Source: Oceanobacillus piezotolerans
GTDB lineage: Bacteria > Bacillota > Bacilli > Bacillales > Amphibacillaceae
Length of the DNA: 64,000 bases
NCBI RefSeq assembly: GCF_003665065.1
Contig: NZ_RCHR01000011.1
Location: 1 to 64,000, forward strand
Direction of reading: 5' to 3'
The position numbers and the translations under genes were made by a program. A model generated the notes under the pieces. That model saw only the letters and a list, made by a program, of their open reading frames with translations, was not told where the DNA came from and did not search any database. Positions 18,109 through 27,603 of the stretch are shown here, piece after piece (position 1 is the stretch's first letter; every line of letters starts with the position of its first letter).

Positions 18109-18140
18109 AAGAGATTGGAGACCATCCAATCTCTTTTTTT
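18109..18140 (+). terminator. Rho-independent terminator in the glycine riboswitch leader
   Basis: An 11-bp perfect stem (AAGAGATTGGA and TCCAATCTCTT, 5-base loop) is followed by a run of seven Ts. It sits between the aptamer and the permease start and is the likely expression platform. Confidence 0.9.
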
Positions 18141-18248
18141 GTTGGCAGTTAAAAAATCTTATCTGCATAAGTGCAACGAAGGCATTCTCCAAAGGCTAAG
18201 GCATTTGCCCTCGTTTTCTAAGCTGTTTATGATTAGGAGGAGTTAGGT

Positions 18249-19634
18249 TTGACGCAACAAGAGCTAAAGAGAGATTTAGCAAATCGGCATGTTCAACTAA
18301 TTGCAATAGGAGGCACCATTGGTACTGGACTATTCTTGGGGTCAGGTAAAGCGATACAATTGGCAGGTCCATCAATTATTCTTGCTTATTTACTCGTGGG
18401 GATTGCCCTGTTTTTTGTGATGAGGGCACTAGGAGAACTGCTGCTGTCCAAAGCCGGTTATCGATCATTTACAGACATTGCCCAAGATTATCTTGGCCCA
18501 CGAGCAGCCTTTGTAACGGGCTGGACTTACTGGTTTTGTTGGATTGTGACTGCCATGGCAGACATTATTGCTGTTGGTGTCTATGTCCAATATTGGTTTG
18601 AAATCCCGCAATGGGTACCTGCCATCATCTGTTTAATTATTTTATTAGGACTTAATCTATTAACTGTAAAGCTATTTGGAGAATTAGAGTTTTGGTTTGC
18701 TTTGATTAAAATCTTGACCATTCTTGGTCTCATTGCCATGGGAGTCGTTTTGTTAGTAATCGGGTTCGAAACAAATACAGGAACTGTTACAGTTAATAAT
18801 CTTTGGGAACATGGTGGTATATTTCCAAACGGCATTTCAGGTTTCCTGCTGTCATTGCAATTAGTTGTATTTGCCTTTGTGGGGATGGAATTGGTTGGTG
18901 TATCTGCAGCAGAAACCTCCAGCCCAGAAAAAAATATACCATCTGCTATTAATAAAATCCCTTTAAGAATTCTGTTTTTCTACGTGGGGGCACTAATTGT
19001 TCTTCTGTCTATTAATCCATGGACAGAACTGGATCCAGGAGAAAGCCCTTTTGTTAAAACGTTTAGTTTAGTCGGAATCCCAATTGCTGCAGGGTTGATT
19101 AACTTTGTCGTATTAACCGCAGCTGCTTCTGCTGGCAATAGCGGGATGTTTTCAACAAGCAGGATGCTATATAACTTAAGCACCAATAATCAGGCACCTT
19201 CCAGTTTTTCAAAACTGAACAAAAATCATGTGCCAGCCAACGGGTTATGGATATCCACACTTGTCGTATCAGCAGGGGCTCTTTTGAGTAAACTCTTACC
19301 GGAACAGGCTTTTGGAATCGTGACATCGATAAGTGCCATTTGTTTCATTTGGGTATGGAGTGTCATTCTGGTTTCTCATTTAAAATATAAGAAAACACGC
19401 CCTGAATTACATGCAAAATCTAAATTTAAAGCACCACTGACACCTTTTATTAATTATGTGGTCCTAGCGATGTTTGCTGTTGTTCTTGTTATGATGCTTA
19501 TTTCAGATGAAACACGGCCTGCCTTATTGCTAACACCTGTTTGGTTTTTATTATTATATGTTTTATATTATTCACGAAGAAATAAAGAAGAAAAAGGAAA
19601 GGTAAACAGCAAGATAGAATCCACATTCAGGTGA
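18249..19634 (+). CDS. cycA: Amino acid permease, CycA-like (glycine / D-alanine / D-serine)
   Basis: This 461-residue APC-superfamily permease has twelve predicted membrane segments and the family N-terminal signature LIAIGGTIGTGLFLGSGKA. Conserved segments such as FVFAFVGMELVGVSAAE (TM6) and NPWTELDPGESPFVKTF match CycA/AapA-type H+-coupled transporters. The start is TTG at 18249 with AGGAGG eight bases upstream. The glycine riboswitch in its leader strongly supports glycine (and possibly D-Ala/D-Ser/Ala) as substrate. Exact specificity beyond glycine is not shown by the sequence. Confidence 0.85.
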   Translation: MTQQELKRDLANRHVQLIAIGGTIGTGLFLGSGKAIQLAGPSIILAYLLVGIALFFVMRALGELLLSKAGYRSFTDIAQDYLGPRAAFVTGWTYWFCWIVTAMADIIAVGVYVQYWFEIPQWVPAIICLIILLGLNLLTVKLFGELEFWFALIKILTILGLIAMGVVLLVIGFETNTGTVTVNNLWEHGGIFPNGISGFLLSLQLVVFAFVGMELVGVSAAETSSPEKNIPSAINKIPLRILFFYVGALIVLLSINPWTELDPGESPFVKTFSLVGIPIAAGLINFVVLTAAASAGNSGMFSTSRMLYNLSTNNQAPSSFSKLNKNHVPANGLWISTLVVSAGALLSKLLPEQAFGIVTSISAICFIWVWSVILVSHLKYKKTRPELHAKSKFKAPLTPFINYVVLAMFAVVLVMMLISDETRPALLLTPVWFLLLYVLYYSRRNKEEKGKVNSKIESTFR

Positions 19635-19792
19635 TTAATGAACCGTAATACTATTTTCCAGAGTTTACCATTTTAAGAGAGTAAAATATTTTAAAACATT
19701 CAATTAAACAGACCGTGATGCTACAATATATTCAATAGAATTATAGAATTTTAATTATAAGCACACGATCATTGAAAGCGAGGGGAATTTTT

Positions 19793-20920
19793 ATGCGATT
19801 TGAAACAAAAGCTATTCACTCTGGGCGCAAAGTTGATAGATCAACTGGTGCTGTAACTACGCCAATCCATCTCTCTACGACATACGAACGTAATATAGAT
19901 GGATCTTATACAGATGATTTTTTATATAGTCGAGGAGATAATCCGAATCGCCGTGCTCTGGAGGAGTGCCTTACATCGCTTGAGGATGGTCATGATTGTG
20001 TCACCTTCGCATCAGGAATGGCTGCAATTACGTCCGTAATCGAAGCGCTGCCTTCCGATAAACCACGTCGGGTTATTATGCCGGATGATATGTATTTCGG
20101 TATTCGTTCCCTTATTTCTGAAACCGATATTGGTTCAAAGTTTGACATGGTAATGGTCGACATGACAGATCTTCAAGAGGTTGAGAATGCAATTCAACAT
20201 GCACCAACTGGTTTAGTTTGGATGGAGACGCCGTCTAATCCACTTGTGAAGGTAACGGATATTGAAGCTGTTTCCAAGATAGCCCAGGAGGCAGGAGCTT
20301 ACACGGTAGTGGATAATACATGGCCAACTCCAGCTTTGCAGCGTCCCCTGACACTTGGTGTTGATTTTTCGCTTCATTCTGTGACGAAATATATCGGAGG
20401 CCATAGTGACTTAATGATTGGCGCTGTAGTTGCAAAATCAGATAGTCCAATGCTCGCCAATCTGCGTGCTTGGCAACATTCCAAAGGTGCTGTTCCTTCC
20501 CCTTTCGACTGCTGGCTTGCCCTGCGCGGAGTGCAATCACTGGCACCTCGGATGAGGGTCCATTGTTCCAATGCAGCAGAAATTGCAGATTTTTTAAATC
20601 ACCACCCAAATGTAGAAGCCGTTCATTACCCAGGTCTAGCTCATCATCCCGGGTATGTGATTGCAGCACGGCAGATGAGTTCTTTCGGTGGGATGTTGTC
20701 ATTTCAGGTGAAAGGTGGAGAGCGTGAGGCGATGGCTGTTACAGCAAAGCTCCGTTTGTTCACCCGTGCTACAAGCTTAGGTGGTACACACAGCTTAATC
20801 GAACATCGTGCTTCCGTTGAAGGTAGTGACACGATGGCTCCACCTAATTTATTACGAGTATCTGTTGGAATTGAGAATGTTGAAGATTTGAAAGAAGATT
20901 TAATACAAGCTCTGGAATAG
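19793..20920 (+). CDS. PLP-dependent Cys/Met metabolism enzyme (cystathionine gamma-synthase/lyase family)
   Basis: This 375-residue fold-type I PLP enzyme starts at the ATG after GCGAGGGG; an upstream TTG is unlikely. Motifs are YSRGDNPNRRALEECL (phosphate-binding Tyr/Arg from the partner subunit), FASGMAAI, WMETPSNPLVKVTDI, VVDNTWPTP and the PLP lysine in SLHSVTKYIGGHSD (Lys199). The family includes cystathionine gamma-synthase, cystathionine lyases and methionine gamma-lyase. Which reaction it performs cannot be settled by eye; the APTFLSL-like region and the neighbouring permease do not discriminate. It is monocistronic with a hairpin after the stop codon. Confidence 0.85.
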   Translation: MRFETKAIHSGRKVDRSTGAVTTPIHLSTTYERNIDGSYTDDFLYSRGDNPNRRALEECLTSLEDGHDCVTFASGMAAITSVIEALPSDKPRRVIMPDDMYFGIRSLISETDIGSKFDMVMVDMTDLQEVENAIQHAPTGLVWMETPSNPLVKVTDIEAVSKIAQEAGAYTVVDNTWPTPALQRPLTLGVDFSLHSVTKYIGGHSDLMIGAVVAKSDSPMLANLRAWQHSKGAVPSPFDCWLALRGVQSLAPRMRVHCSNAAEIADFLNHHPNVEAVHYPGLAHHPGYVIAARQMSSFGGMLSFQVKGGEREAMAVTAKLRLFTRATSLGGTHSLIEHRASVEGSDTMAPPNLLRVSVGIENVEDLKEDLIQALE

Positions 20921-20933
20921 ATGATAAAGATTA

Positions 20934-20967
20934 CATTCAGAGGGGTGATTCTTTTCCTCTCTGAATG
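20934..20967 (+). terminator. Hairpin after the PLP enzyme gene
   Basis: The arms CATTCAGAG and CTCTGAATG (plus adjoining G/C pairs) form a stem about 14 bases after the stop codon. The T-run is weak, so termination may be partial or bidirectional. Confidence 0.5.
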
Positions 20968-21058
20968 CAAGTTAATAAAAAACAAAGTTATCCTGGTGAT
21001 TTACCGACCATAACAGTTGGTTCATCTTTCACTAATGCAACCGGTACCTAATTAACTT

Positions 21059-21631
21059 CTATTCGACTTCTCTTGTCAGGAAAGACTTATAGACTTTTCT
21101 ATGGCGGTAGTAATCTATCATGCATTTTATACTGAAAAACAATGTCATTATCCCTACTCCAAGAAAAGCAGATCTATCGTAAATTATATAAAGGACTATT
21201 AAAACAGCGAACATTAAAATACTTATGATTATATTTATAAGGGAAGAAGACATCCTTCGTCGCTCTCGTTCTCTATATGATTCCTGATCAGAAAAAATAT
21301 CTCTTTGAGGATTAGTAGAGGTTGTATAGAAAATATGCTTAGAATACCAACTATTTTTTGAAAGTAAAGTCCAACCAGCATCCTCAAAAATACTTCTATA
21401 CTCTTCAAACTCTCCCTTTTTATTTAAGTCACGAAAATCAATTTTGTAAATTATATTTTTTTGATTCTCACTTTTTACAGGTTCGAAAACATACTGACAG
21501 TCATCCACATCCTCTGAATCATAACTTTTAAGTATCCAACCTTCGTCTAACATACTTTGCAACCATTGTTCTTCCTTAGAAAAATCAGAAAACTGTTTTA
21601 TCACCTTTTTTACCTTATTCTTTCTCGCCAT
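21059..21631 (-). CDS. DUF2812 domain-containing membrane protein
   Basis: This 190-residue protein has an N-terminal soluble DUF2812-type domain (FSDFSKEEQWLQSMLDEGW, FEPVKSE, FRDLNKKGEFEEYRSIFEDAGW, SWYSKHIFYT). Two hydrophobic segments follow (about residues 125-170), with a basic tail. Such proteins are habitually encoded beside PadR regulators, as here: its start overlaps the PadR gene end. The chosen ATG has GGGGG seven bases upstream; a TTG two codons earlier is less likely. The function is unknown; a membrane stress or envelope role is only inferred from the PadR pairing. Confidence 0.8.
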   Translation of the reverse strand: MARKNKVKKVIKQFSDFSKEEQWLQSMLDEGWILKSYDSEDVDDCQYVFEPVKSENQKNIIYKIDFRDLNKKGEFEEYRSIFEDAGWTLLSKNSWYSKHIFYTTSTNPQRDIFSDQESYRERERRRMSSSLINIIISILMFAVLIVLYIIYDRSAFLGVGIMTLFFSIKCMIDYYRHRKVYKSFLTREVE

Positions 21632-21956
21632 TTTCAATCCCCCGCTGAATGATTTTTTTTGAAAGATTAATCATCCGGATATATCTTTCATATTCCCAAT
21701 GGAGTACATCTTTTCCTTGTTCCGTAATACAATAGGTTTTCTTTTTACGATGTTCCTTTTCAACTGCTATTGTTTTTATCAACCCTTGCTTCTCTAAATT
21801 TTTTAATACTCCGTAAAGAGTCCCTGGTGCAATAATATACTTTCCTTCACTCGTATTTTCAATTTCTTTTATAATGCCATAACCATGTAGTGGTTCTTTA
21901 GAAAGAGCTAATAATATCAAATATGTAGATTCTGATAATGGATTTATAGAAGACAC
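21615..21956 (-). CDS. PadR family transcriptional regulator
   Basis: This 113-residue winged-helix regulator carries the PadR signature YLILLALSKEPLHGYGI near the N-terminus, APGTLYGVLKNLEKQGLI as recognition helix and wing, and KKTYCITEQGKDVL. It starts at GTG and overlaps the DUF2812 gene by 17 bases, so the two form an operon. Twin copies of a 21-bp partly palindromic motif lie directly upstream at 21965-21985 and 22009-22029, indicating autoregulation. The inducer is unknown. Confidence 0.9.
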   Translation of the reverse strand: MSSINPLSESTYLILLALSKEPLHGYGIIKEIENTSEGKYIIAPGTLYGVLKNLEKQGLIKTIAVEKEHRKKKTYCITEQGKDVLHWEYERYIRMINLSKKIIQRGIENGEKE

Positions 21957-21964
21957 CTACCTTA

Positions 21965-22029
21965 ATATATTGATAGTCGATATATCGATACTCATAATTT
22001 ATACCACAATATATCGACTGTCAATATAT
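21965..22029. promoter_or_regulatory. Twin PadR-type operator and promoter
   Basis: The motif ATATATTGA(C/T) followed by AGTCGATATAT occurs twice in opposite orientation: 21965-21985 (plus) and 22009-22029 (minus). The copies differ at one base, and each is internally near-palindromic (ATATAT...ATATAT). The distal copy contains a minus-strand TTGACA, with TATAAA about 15 bases downstream, so the repressor would cover the promoter. Confidence 0.65.
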
Positions 22030-22074
22030 TGGTGATAAAAATCACATAATAAATACATATTGATGCACTTGAAT

Positions 22075-22230
22075 GATGCTAATGGGAATAAAAATAAACA
22101 GTTTGATGAAGTGGAAATTGCAGGAGTAATGCTGACTGGTTAAACACAAAATCTTAAAGCATTTTATCCGTGGTGCATCTGTAGGTACTACTGCGGAAAT
22201 CTTCTCTTATTTAAAACCAGAGAAATAACA
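22075..22230 (+). pseudogene. Decayed coding fragment with frameshift
   Basis: One frame reads NDANGNKNKQFDEVEIAGVM up to a TAA near 22143. A shifted frame then continues HFIRGASVGTTAEIFSYL to a stop at about 22230. The two joined look like the C-terminal end of one protein broken by a frameshift. The family was not recognised. There is no start codon or ribosome binding site. Confidence 0.35.
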
Positions 22231-22365
22231 GGTTCTAAGTAAAACGTTCGTTTCTATCATACAGTTCTTAACCAATAGTGTATTAATAGAATTTCTAAAG
22301 AAACTTCGATGCTTTTTTACATACAATTTATTAATATTTAGTTGAAAATATCTGCACAAATAATA

Positions 22366-22412
22366 AAGAAAAACGATCAGCAAACCTTATTTAACAGGCA
22401 CTTGCTGATCGC
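22366..22412 (-). terminator. Terminator left behind a decayed gene
   Basis: On the minus strand a 10-bp perfect stem (CGATCAGCAA and TTGCTGATCG) is followed by TTTTTCTT. It lies just downstream of the relic ending at 22425. Confidence 0.6.
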
Positions 22413-22424
22413 TTTATTATCTAG

Positions 22425-22524
22425 TTATTTTACTGTCCAGTAGTATCCTGTCTCGGTATAATAATCCTTGCCATTTTCATCGCGAACCAGGATATTGATG
22501 GAATACGTTCCATTCGGTAACCCT
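22425..22524 (-). pseudogene. C-terminal relic of a secreted/Ig-like-domain protein
   Basis: The minus strand encodes GLPNGTYSINILVRDENGKD followed by YYTETGYYWTVK and a stop, with an in-frame stop directly upstream. The GTYxINIxVRDENG pattern is like the last strands of Ig/Fn3-like or BsuPI-like domains at the end of extracellular proteins. It retains its terminator but nothing of the rest of the gene. The parent family is uncertain. Confidence 0.45.
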
Positions 22525-22633
22525 TAAAAAGAGCTTTTTAGTTTGGCTTGCGATAGGATGTTGGATTAAACGAAGAAAAGTAAGTTCCATCACATTTCTC
22601 CCCTGTTCATTTGTTTTATTGATTTATTAAAGA

Positions 22634-22923
22634 GGCTGGGACAAAAGTGTTTTATCAAAAGAAAAATCCGAACGATGCTTAGTGGAGAAATACCGTTCCG
22701 GAAATATACTTCGCTTTCCGCGGGCAACGTCTCAGCCTCGGGCCAACAGGATGTTGGTCACAAAGGCGTTGCCACAGGACGGGGCGTTCTTAGCCTTTGT
22801 TCCTTTGCACTTCCTGCGGGGTCTTCGCTTGTTGCTTTTCCCGCAGGAGTCTACGTATATTTCCTCCACTAACTTGGTGCTTCGTTCGTCTTTTTGATTA
22901 AAACATTTAGTTATGTCCCAGCC
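22634..22923. repeat. MITE-like element with long terminal inverted repeats
   Basis: The ends match: GGCTGGGACAAAA at 22634 and the reverse complement of TTATGTCCCAGCC at 22911-22923. The pairing continues inward (TGTTTTATCAAAA with TTTTGATTAAAACA, and CGAACGATGCTTAGTGGAG with a similar inverted copy). The whole ~290-bp unit could fold on itself. The interior is notably more G+C-rich than the surroundings, with no plausible protein. GAGGCTGGGACA-type repeats of this form are common between genes in Oceanobacillus-like genomes. Confidence 0.7.
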
Positions 22924-22933
22924 ACTTTGAACA

Positions 22934-23758
22934 TTAATATTTTCTTAGAAAGCTCGGGGTTTTGTTAAACCATTCCTGACTAATTATATGATGAAAATTG
23001 GAAAATATTTTTTCTATCGTTTGTGTGTTATTTGCCAACACCCGAACGGTGAATCCCTGGATTGGCAAAGATGACAACCCCACTTTACATTCCTCCGTGT
23101 GGGTATCGACATCCTGGTATAACATATCAAGAAAATCTTGATTTGATTTTTCGTTAATCACAATCATGGACCCTAAATGGGAATATCCTTCCATCAAGCC
23201 AAGCTCCCCCATATTCTGTAAAGCTGGATTAAGCTTAATATGGTCATATACCACCAATTCGTTTTCCATATAAATTTCATTGATTAACTGTAGACTATTA
23301 TAACTAAACTTATCCCCGTCAGGAGACCATCCTGGAGTAATAATATCCGCGTAAAGAAGATTGGCTCCTTTCTCCATATGTATTATATTTTTTTGTTTAT
23401 ACTTTGCATCACGATAACCAATCAGTGGATCGGGGATATACTCAAGGCAGCTGCCTTCCTTAAGTATAATTTCCGTTTCCTGGTAGGCATGTCGATTAGG
23501 TGTCTTATATATTTTCGTTGCCGACTGTGTTGTTAAGATTAGCCTTGCTTGCTTCTCCAACGAAATCTTCATTTGATAACGGTCCCCATCTAAATAGCCA
23601 CCGCCTGGATTTAAAATATAATAGCAGACTTGACCTGATTCATCATGATAGATGGGACGCATCACTTTAAATGCCCCTTGGAAATATACCCTCTTAGCAA
23701 CGGTCCTTCCATTTCTTTCTTCAGTATCTAAATGCAGAACTCCGGTCCAGTCTTGCAT
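22934..23758 (-). CDS. ureD: Urease accessory protein UreD (UreH)
   Basis: This 274-residue accessory protein forms the UreD-UreF-UreG complex that delivers Ni2+ and CO2 to the urease active site. Typical segments are MRPIYHDESGQVCYYILNPG near residue 30, GGYLDGDRYQM, TTQSATKIYKTP, EYIPDPLIGYRDAKY and SLPIQGFTVRVLANNT. The ATG at 23758 overlaps the ureG stop region, as expected for coupled genes; a longer TTG-initiated version is less likely. It is the last gene of the operon. Confidence 0.9.
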   Translation of the reverse strand: MQDWTGVLHLDTEERNGRTVAKRVYFQGAFKVMRPIYHDESGQVCYYILNPGGGYLDGDRYQMKISLEKQARLILTTQSATKIYKTPNRHAYQETEIILKEGSCLEYIPDPLIGYRDAKYKQKNIIHMEKGANLLYADIITPGWSPDGDKFSYNSLQLINEIYMENELVVYDHIKLNPALQNMGELGLMEGYSHLGSMIVINEKSNQDFLDMLYQDVDTHTEECKVGLSSLPIQGFTVRVLANNTQTIEKIFSNFHHIISQEWFNKTPSFLRKY

Positions 23759-23760
23759 TT

Positions 23761-24372
23761 TTATACCAACCCTTTTAAAAGAGCATTCTTCTTGAGCCAA
23801 TCAATGACCTGGTCAAGGCCTTCATTGGTTTTTAAATTAGTGAAGAAAAATGGTTTATCGCCGCGGAACACCTTTGTATCGGATGCCATAATATCTAGAT
23901 TTGCTCCGACTAAAGGGGCCAAATCTGTTTTATTGATAATAAACAGGTCAGACTTAATCATCCCTTGTCCACCTTTACGGGGGATTTTTTCTCCCTGGGC
24001 AACATCAATAATATAGATGGAAAAGTCAACGAGTTCTGGACTGAATGTCGCAGCTAAATTATCTCCTCCACTTTCTACAAAAATAAGCTCTACATCAGGA
24101 TGTCTCTTAATTAATTCTTCAATTGCTGCGGAGTTCATGGAAGTATCCTCCCGTATGGCCGTATGAGGACACCCGCCTGTTTCTACACCAATGATGCGGT
24201 CCTCCGAAAGCACACCGTTCTTCATCAGGAACTTTGCATCTTCTTTCGTATAGATGTCGTTTGTTATAGCCGCCATGCTAATATCATCTTGCATATGGCG
24301 AGTTAACTTTTCTACTAACGCGGTTTTTCCTGCTCCTACAGGCCCCCCAACACCAATTTTAATAGGTTCCAT
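23761..24372 (-). CDS. ureG: Urease accessory GTPase UreG
   Basis: This 203-residue SIMIBI-class GTPase couples GTP hydrolysis to nickel insertion into urease. It has a P-loop GPVGAGKT (residues 10-17), the metal-binding CPH in [29 protein letters not shown], and the guanine-specificity motif NKTDL. The start at 24372 has AAGGAAG upstream; the open frame extends 18 codons further without a ribosome binding site. It lies between ureF and ureD in the operon. Confidence 0.95.
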   Translation of the reverse strand: MEPIKIGVGGPVGAGKTALVEKLTRHMQDDISMAAITNDIYTKEDAKFLMKNGVLSEDRIIGVETGGCPHTAIREDTSMNSAAIEELIKRHPDVELIFVESGGDNLAATFSPELVDFSIYIIDVAQGEKIPRKGGQGMIKSDLFIINKTDLAPLVGANLDIMASDTKVFRGDKPFFFTNLKTNEGLDQVIDWLKKNALLKGLV

Positions 24373-24403
24373 TAATACACTTCCTTTCAGTGATTCATAA
24401 ACT

Positions 24404-25090
24404 TTAAGACATGAAAATACGAACATTCACACGTTCATGCTGCATTTGTGATAGTTCCAGGCCGGGAGAGACAATGCCAAAGTCTTCTTCATCCATTGCC
24501 ATTACCTTGGCAGTGGCCTCTGTTAAAACTTCTTGAAACCCCTGGATGATTTTCTGTCCTGCTGTCTGTCCCAATGGTATGGCCCGAACTGCATTTTGTA
24601 CAAGGCTCAAAACAGACGAATATAAATAATACAAAATAACGGTAGATACGGACACACCAAGATGATGGCCCACAATTGTAAATACAACCGATGGATGTCC
24701 AAAAGATCGGTTTTGTCTGATGCGCTCGCTATACTCAAATAGAACCGGTATTTCGTAAAGATTTTTTACGAGTTTTAACATTCGGTCTCCCACCATTTGG
24801 GTGCCATCTCTCGTTTCCCGTGGCAGATTCTGCATGGTCAGCATCCGGTCTAACTTCCATACCTTTTGATAATCTTCCTTTTCCAGTGCTTCGTATACAA
24901 GACGGCAGGCAAGTCCATCTGAATACACGAGCTGCTCAGTTACATACACACGCAACCAATGTAATAATGATTCTTGGTCATGAACTTTATCTGCTTGAAT
25001 ATAAGTCTCCAGCCCATACGAATGACTAAACGCCCCTGTCGGAAAGTTGGAATCGCATAGCTGTAATAATGAAAGCGTATTTCTATCCAT
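24404..25090 (-). CDS. ureF: Urease accessory protein UreF
   Basis: This 228-residue helical protein activates urease as part of the UreDFG complex. Family-typical segments are [18 protein letters not shown] at the N-terminus, REMRDGTQM-like [29 protein letters not shown], and [14 protein letters not shown]. Its start codon lies inside the end of ureE (8-base overlap), so translation is coupled. It ends 31 bases before ureG. Confidence 0.93.
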   Translation of the reverse strand: MDRNTLSLLQLCDSNFPTGAFSHSYGLETYIQADKVHDQESLLHWLRVYVTEQLVYSDGLACRLVYEALEKEDYQKVWKLDRMLTMQNLPRETRDGTQMVGDRMLKLVKNLYEIPVLFEYSERIRQNRSFGHPSVVFTIVGHHLGVSVSTVILYYLYSSVLSLVQNAVRAIPLGQTAGQKIIQGFQEVLTEATAKVMAMDEEDFGIVSPGLELSQMQHERVNVRIFMS

Positions 25091-25538
25091 GGCTGTGCCC
25101 GATATGGCGAAAGGCCTTATTCACTTTCCGCTCTTCACGTTTATAAGGAATCTGAAGCTCTTGTAATAATTCCTCTACAAGATAATCATACTGAACAAGC
25201 ATTTCATCCCCCTCAAATTGAGCGGGTAAATGACGATTGCCCAACTGGTGGGCAATCGTCCCCATTTCATTTATGTTGCGTGGTTGAATCACGATCAAAT
25301 CATCGGACAGTACATCGATCATAATAATATTATTTTCATCCATATATAAAACATCACCAGCGACAAGATCACGGGATTCTTTTAATCGAATTCCAATTTC
25401 CTTGCCATGATCTGTTTTCACCCTTTGAATCCGTTTCATCAAATGAGCACTTTCAAGGTAAACTTTTTCAATATGGCGTTTTTCAATCTCTTCTTTCCCC
25501 ATATTTTCAATATTTGTTATGATTTGTTCAACTATCAA
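25083..25538 (-). CDS. ureE: Urease accessory protein UreE (nickel metallochaperone)
   Basis: This approximately 151-residue metallochaperone donates Ni2+ to the urease assembly complex. It has [18 protein letters not shown] in the N-terminal domain, [17 protein letters not shown] (the conserved H-x-GNRHLP nickel site) in the C-terminal domain, and the tail HIGHSHG carrying extra histidines. The TTG at 25538 has GAGGTGA upstream and is only ten bases from the ureC stop; the longer ATG frame would overlap ureC. It overlaps ureF at the 3' end. Confidence 0.93.
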   Translation of the reverse strand: MIVEQIITNIENMGKEEIEKRHIEKVYLESAHLMKRIQRVKTDHGKEIGIRLKESRDLVAGDVLYMDENNIIMIDVLSDDLIVIQPRNINEMGTIAHQLGNRHLPAQFEGDEMLVQYDYLVEELLQELQIPYKREERKVNKAFRHIGHSHG

Positions 25539-25548
25539 TACCTTCACC

Positions 25549-27261
25549 TCAGAATAGGAAATATCGTTGTCCCATTGGCACCTGATCAACAGGATCACAG
25601 GTAATTAACTCGCCGTTCACTTTTACTTCATAGGTTTGCGGATCAACGGTGATTTCAGGAGTTTCCGAATTCAGCTTCATATCTTTCTTTGTCAGTTTCC
25701 GGATACCGCCAACTGGAAGTATCATTTTTTGCAGTCCAAGCTTCTCATGCACTTTCTCATCAAACGCGGCTTGAGAGATAAACGTAATCGATGATTTAGG
25801 TAAAGCTTTTCCTACTTGGGCATACATCGGACGATAAATCACTGGCTGTGGAGTCGGGATAGATGCATTTGCATCGCCCATCAAGCTTTCTACAGCAAAT
25901 CCATTTTTCAGAACCATCTCCGGTTTCACCCCGAAGAAAGCCGGATTCCAAACTACAAGATCGGCAATTTTCCCGACTTCGATGGATCCGACATACTCGG
26001 AAATTCCATGCGTGATGGCAGGGTTAATCGTATATTTGGCCACATAACGCTTCGCTCGATTATTATCAGCAAGCTCGCTGTCGCCTTCCATTGTTCCTCT
26101 TTGCTTTTTCATTTTGTCGGCCACTTGCCACGTCCGTAAAATAACTTCACCAATTCGCCCCATCGCCTGTGCATCTGAGCTAGTCATGCTGAATACACCC
26201 ATATCTTGGAGTATATCCTCCGCTGCAATTGTTTCACGTCTAATACGCGAATCGGCAAAGGCAAGATCCTCTGGAATAGATGGGTTTAAGTGATGACATA
26301 CCATCAGCATATCTAAATGCTCATCCACTGTATTCACTGTGTAAGGCAGGGTCGGGTTTGTTGAAGACGGAAGAATATTCATATAACTGGCTGATTTAAT
26401 TAAATCCGGTGCATGTCCTCCCCCTGCTCCTTCTGTATGGTACATATGGAGGACACGGTCTTTAATTGCTGCCATTGTATTTTCCATAAATCCAGCTTCA
26501 TTCAACGTATCTGCATGGAGTGCCACCTGTACATCATATTTATCAGCGACTCTTAATGCGTGGTCAAGAGCAGATGGCGTTGCTCCCCAGTCTTCATGAA
26601 CTTTTAAACCGATAGCACCAGCGCGCACTTGTTCTGCTAATGGCTCTTCGGCAGCCGCTTGTCCTTTAACTGTAAATCCGACATTTATTGGCATCCCTTC
26701 CGATGCTTCAAGCATTCGGTGCATATGCCATTCACCGGGAGTAACTGTTGTCGCTTTTGAACCCGCAGCCGGGCCTGTTCCTCCGCCAATTAGCGTTGTA
26801 AGACCAGCAGTTAAGGCTGTTCTAATCTGTGTAGGATTAATAAAATGAACGTGCGTGTCAATTCCCCCAGCTGTTACAATCATTCCTTCACCAGCTATAA
26901 TTTCCGTACTAGCTCCAATTACAATATCTACGTTATCCATGATCAACGGGTTTCCGGCTTTTCCGATTCCGGCAATTTTGCCGTCACGAATGCCGATGTC
27001 CGCTTTATAAATACCTGTATAGTCCAAAATGACAGCATTGGTAATGACTACGTCTGCAATCCCATCTCCTCGCGTTACTAATGGGTGTTGCCCCATTCCG
27101 TCACGGATTACCTTCCCACCGCCAAATACCACTTCATCACCATATGTAGTATGGTCCTTCTCAACTTGAATGATCAAATTTGTGTCTGCTAGACGAATAG
27201 AATCTCCTGTTGTCGGCCCGTACATTTGAGCATATTGTTTTCTTGTCATTTTGAAACTCAT
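25549..27261 (-). CDS. ureC: Urease alpha subunit
   Basis: This 570-residue catalytic subunit hydrolyses urea to ammonia and carbamate. All active-site elements are visible: DTHVHF (His137, His139), the carbamylated lysine in [11 protein letters not shown] (Lys220), His249 in ALHADTLNE, His275 in [15 protein letters not shown], and the flap Cys322-His323 in [13 protein letters not shown]. It ends with [11 protein letters not shown], the normal urease C-terminus. The start overlaps the ureB stop by four bases (ATGA). No truncation or key-residue loss is seen. Confidence 0.98.
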   Translation of the reverse strand: MSFKMTRKQYAQMYGPTTGDSIRLADTNLIIQVEKDHTTYGDEVVFGGGKVIRDGMGQHPLVTRGDGIADVVITNAVILDYTGIYKADIGIRDGKIAGIGKAGNPLIMDNVDIVIGASTEIIAGEGMIVTAGGIDTHVHFINPTQIRTALTAGLTTLIGGGTGPAAGSKATTVTPGEWHMHRMLEASEGMPINVGFTVKGQAAAEEPLAEQVRAGAIGLKVHEDWGATPSALDHALRVADKYDVQVALHADTLNEAGFMENTMAAIKDRVLHMYHTEGAGGGHAPDLIKSASYMNILPSSTNPTLPYTVNTVDEHLDMLMVCHHLNPSIPEDLAFADSRIRRETIAAEDILQDMGVFSMTSSDAQAMGRIGEVILRTWQVADKMKKQRGTMEGDSELADNNRAKRYVAKYTINPAITHGISEYVGSIEVGKIADLVVWNPAFFGVKPEMVLKNGFAVESLMGDANASIPTPQPVIYRPMYAQVGKALPKSSITFISQAAFDEKVHEKLGLQKMILPVGGIRKLTKKDMKLNSETPEITVDPQTYEVKVNGELITCDPVDQVPMGQRYFLF

Positions 27262-27581
27262 TTACTAGCCCCCTTTTCTACTGAGCCATCTACTTTATTA
27301 TTGAATCCATAGACACGGCGTTCTCCTGCATAATCAACCAGTTCGACTTCCTTTTCATCCCCGGGTTCAAAACGTACTGCTGCCCCCGCAGGGATATTCA
27401 GCCTTTTACCGAGTGCTTGATTTCTATCAAATTGAAGGGCTTCATTGACTTCATAAAAGTGGAAATGTGACCCTACTTGAACAGGACGGTCTCCTGTATT
27501 TATCACCGTTAATTTGGAAGCTGCCCTTCCAACATTACAAATGATATCTTCTTCTTTCAAAAATAATTGTCCTGGTTGCAT
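27258..27581 (-). CDS. ureB: Urease beta subunit
   Basis: This 107-residue structural subunit contains [20 protein letters not shown] and [20 protein letters not shown], the standard UreB fingerprints. In this lineage UreA, UreB and UreC are separate chains. It has a strong AGGAGG ribosome binding site and overlaps ureC by four bases. Confidence 0.97.
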   Translation of the reverse strand: MQPGQLFLKEEDIICNVGRAASKLTVINTGDRPVQVGSHFHFYEVNEALQFDRNQALGKRLNIPAGAAVRFEPGDEKEVELVDYAGERRVYGFNNKVDGSVEKGASK

Positions 27582-27603
27582 TGAAATAGCCTCCTGTCTT
27601 TTT

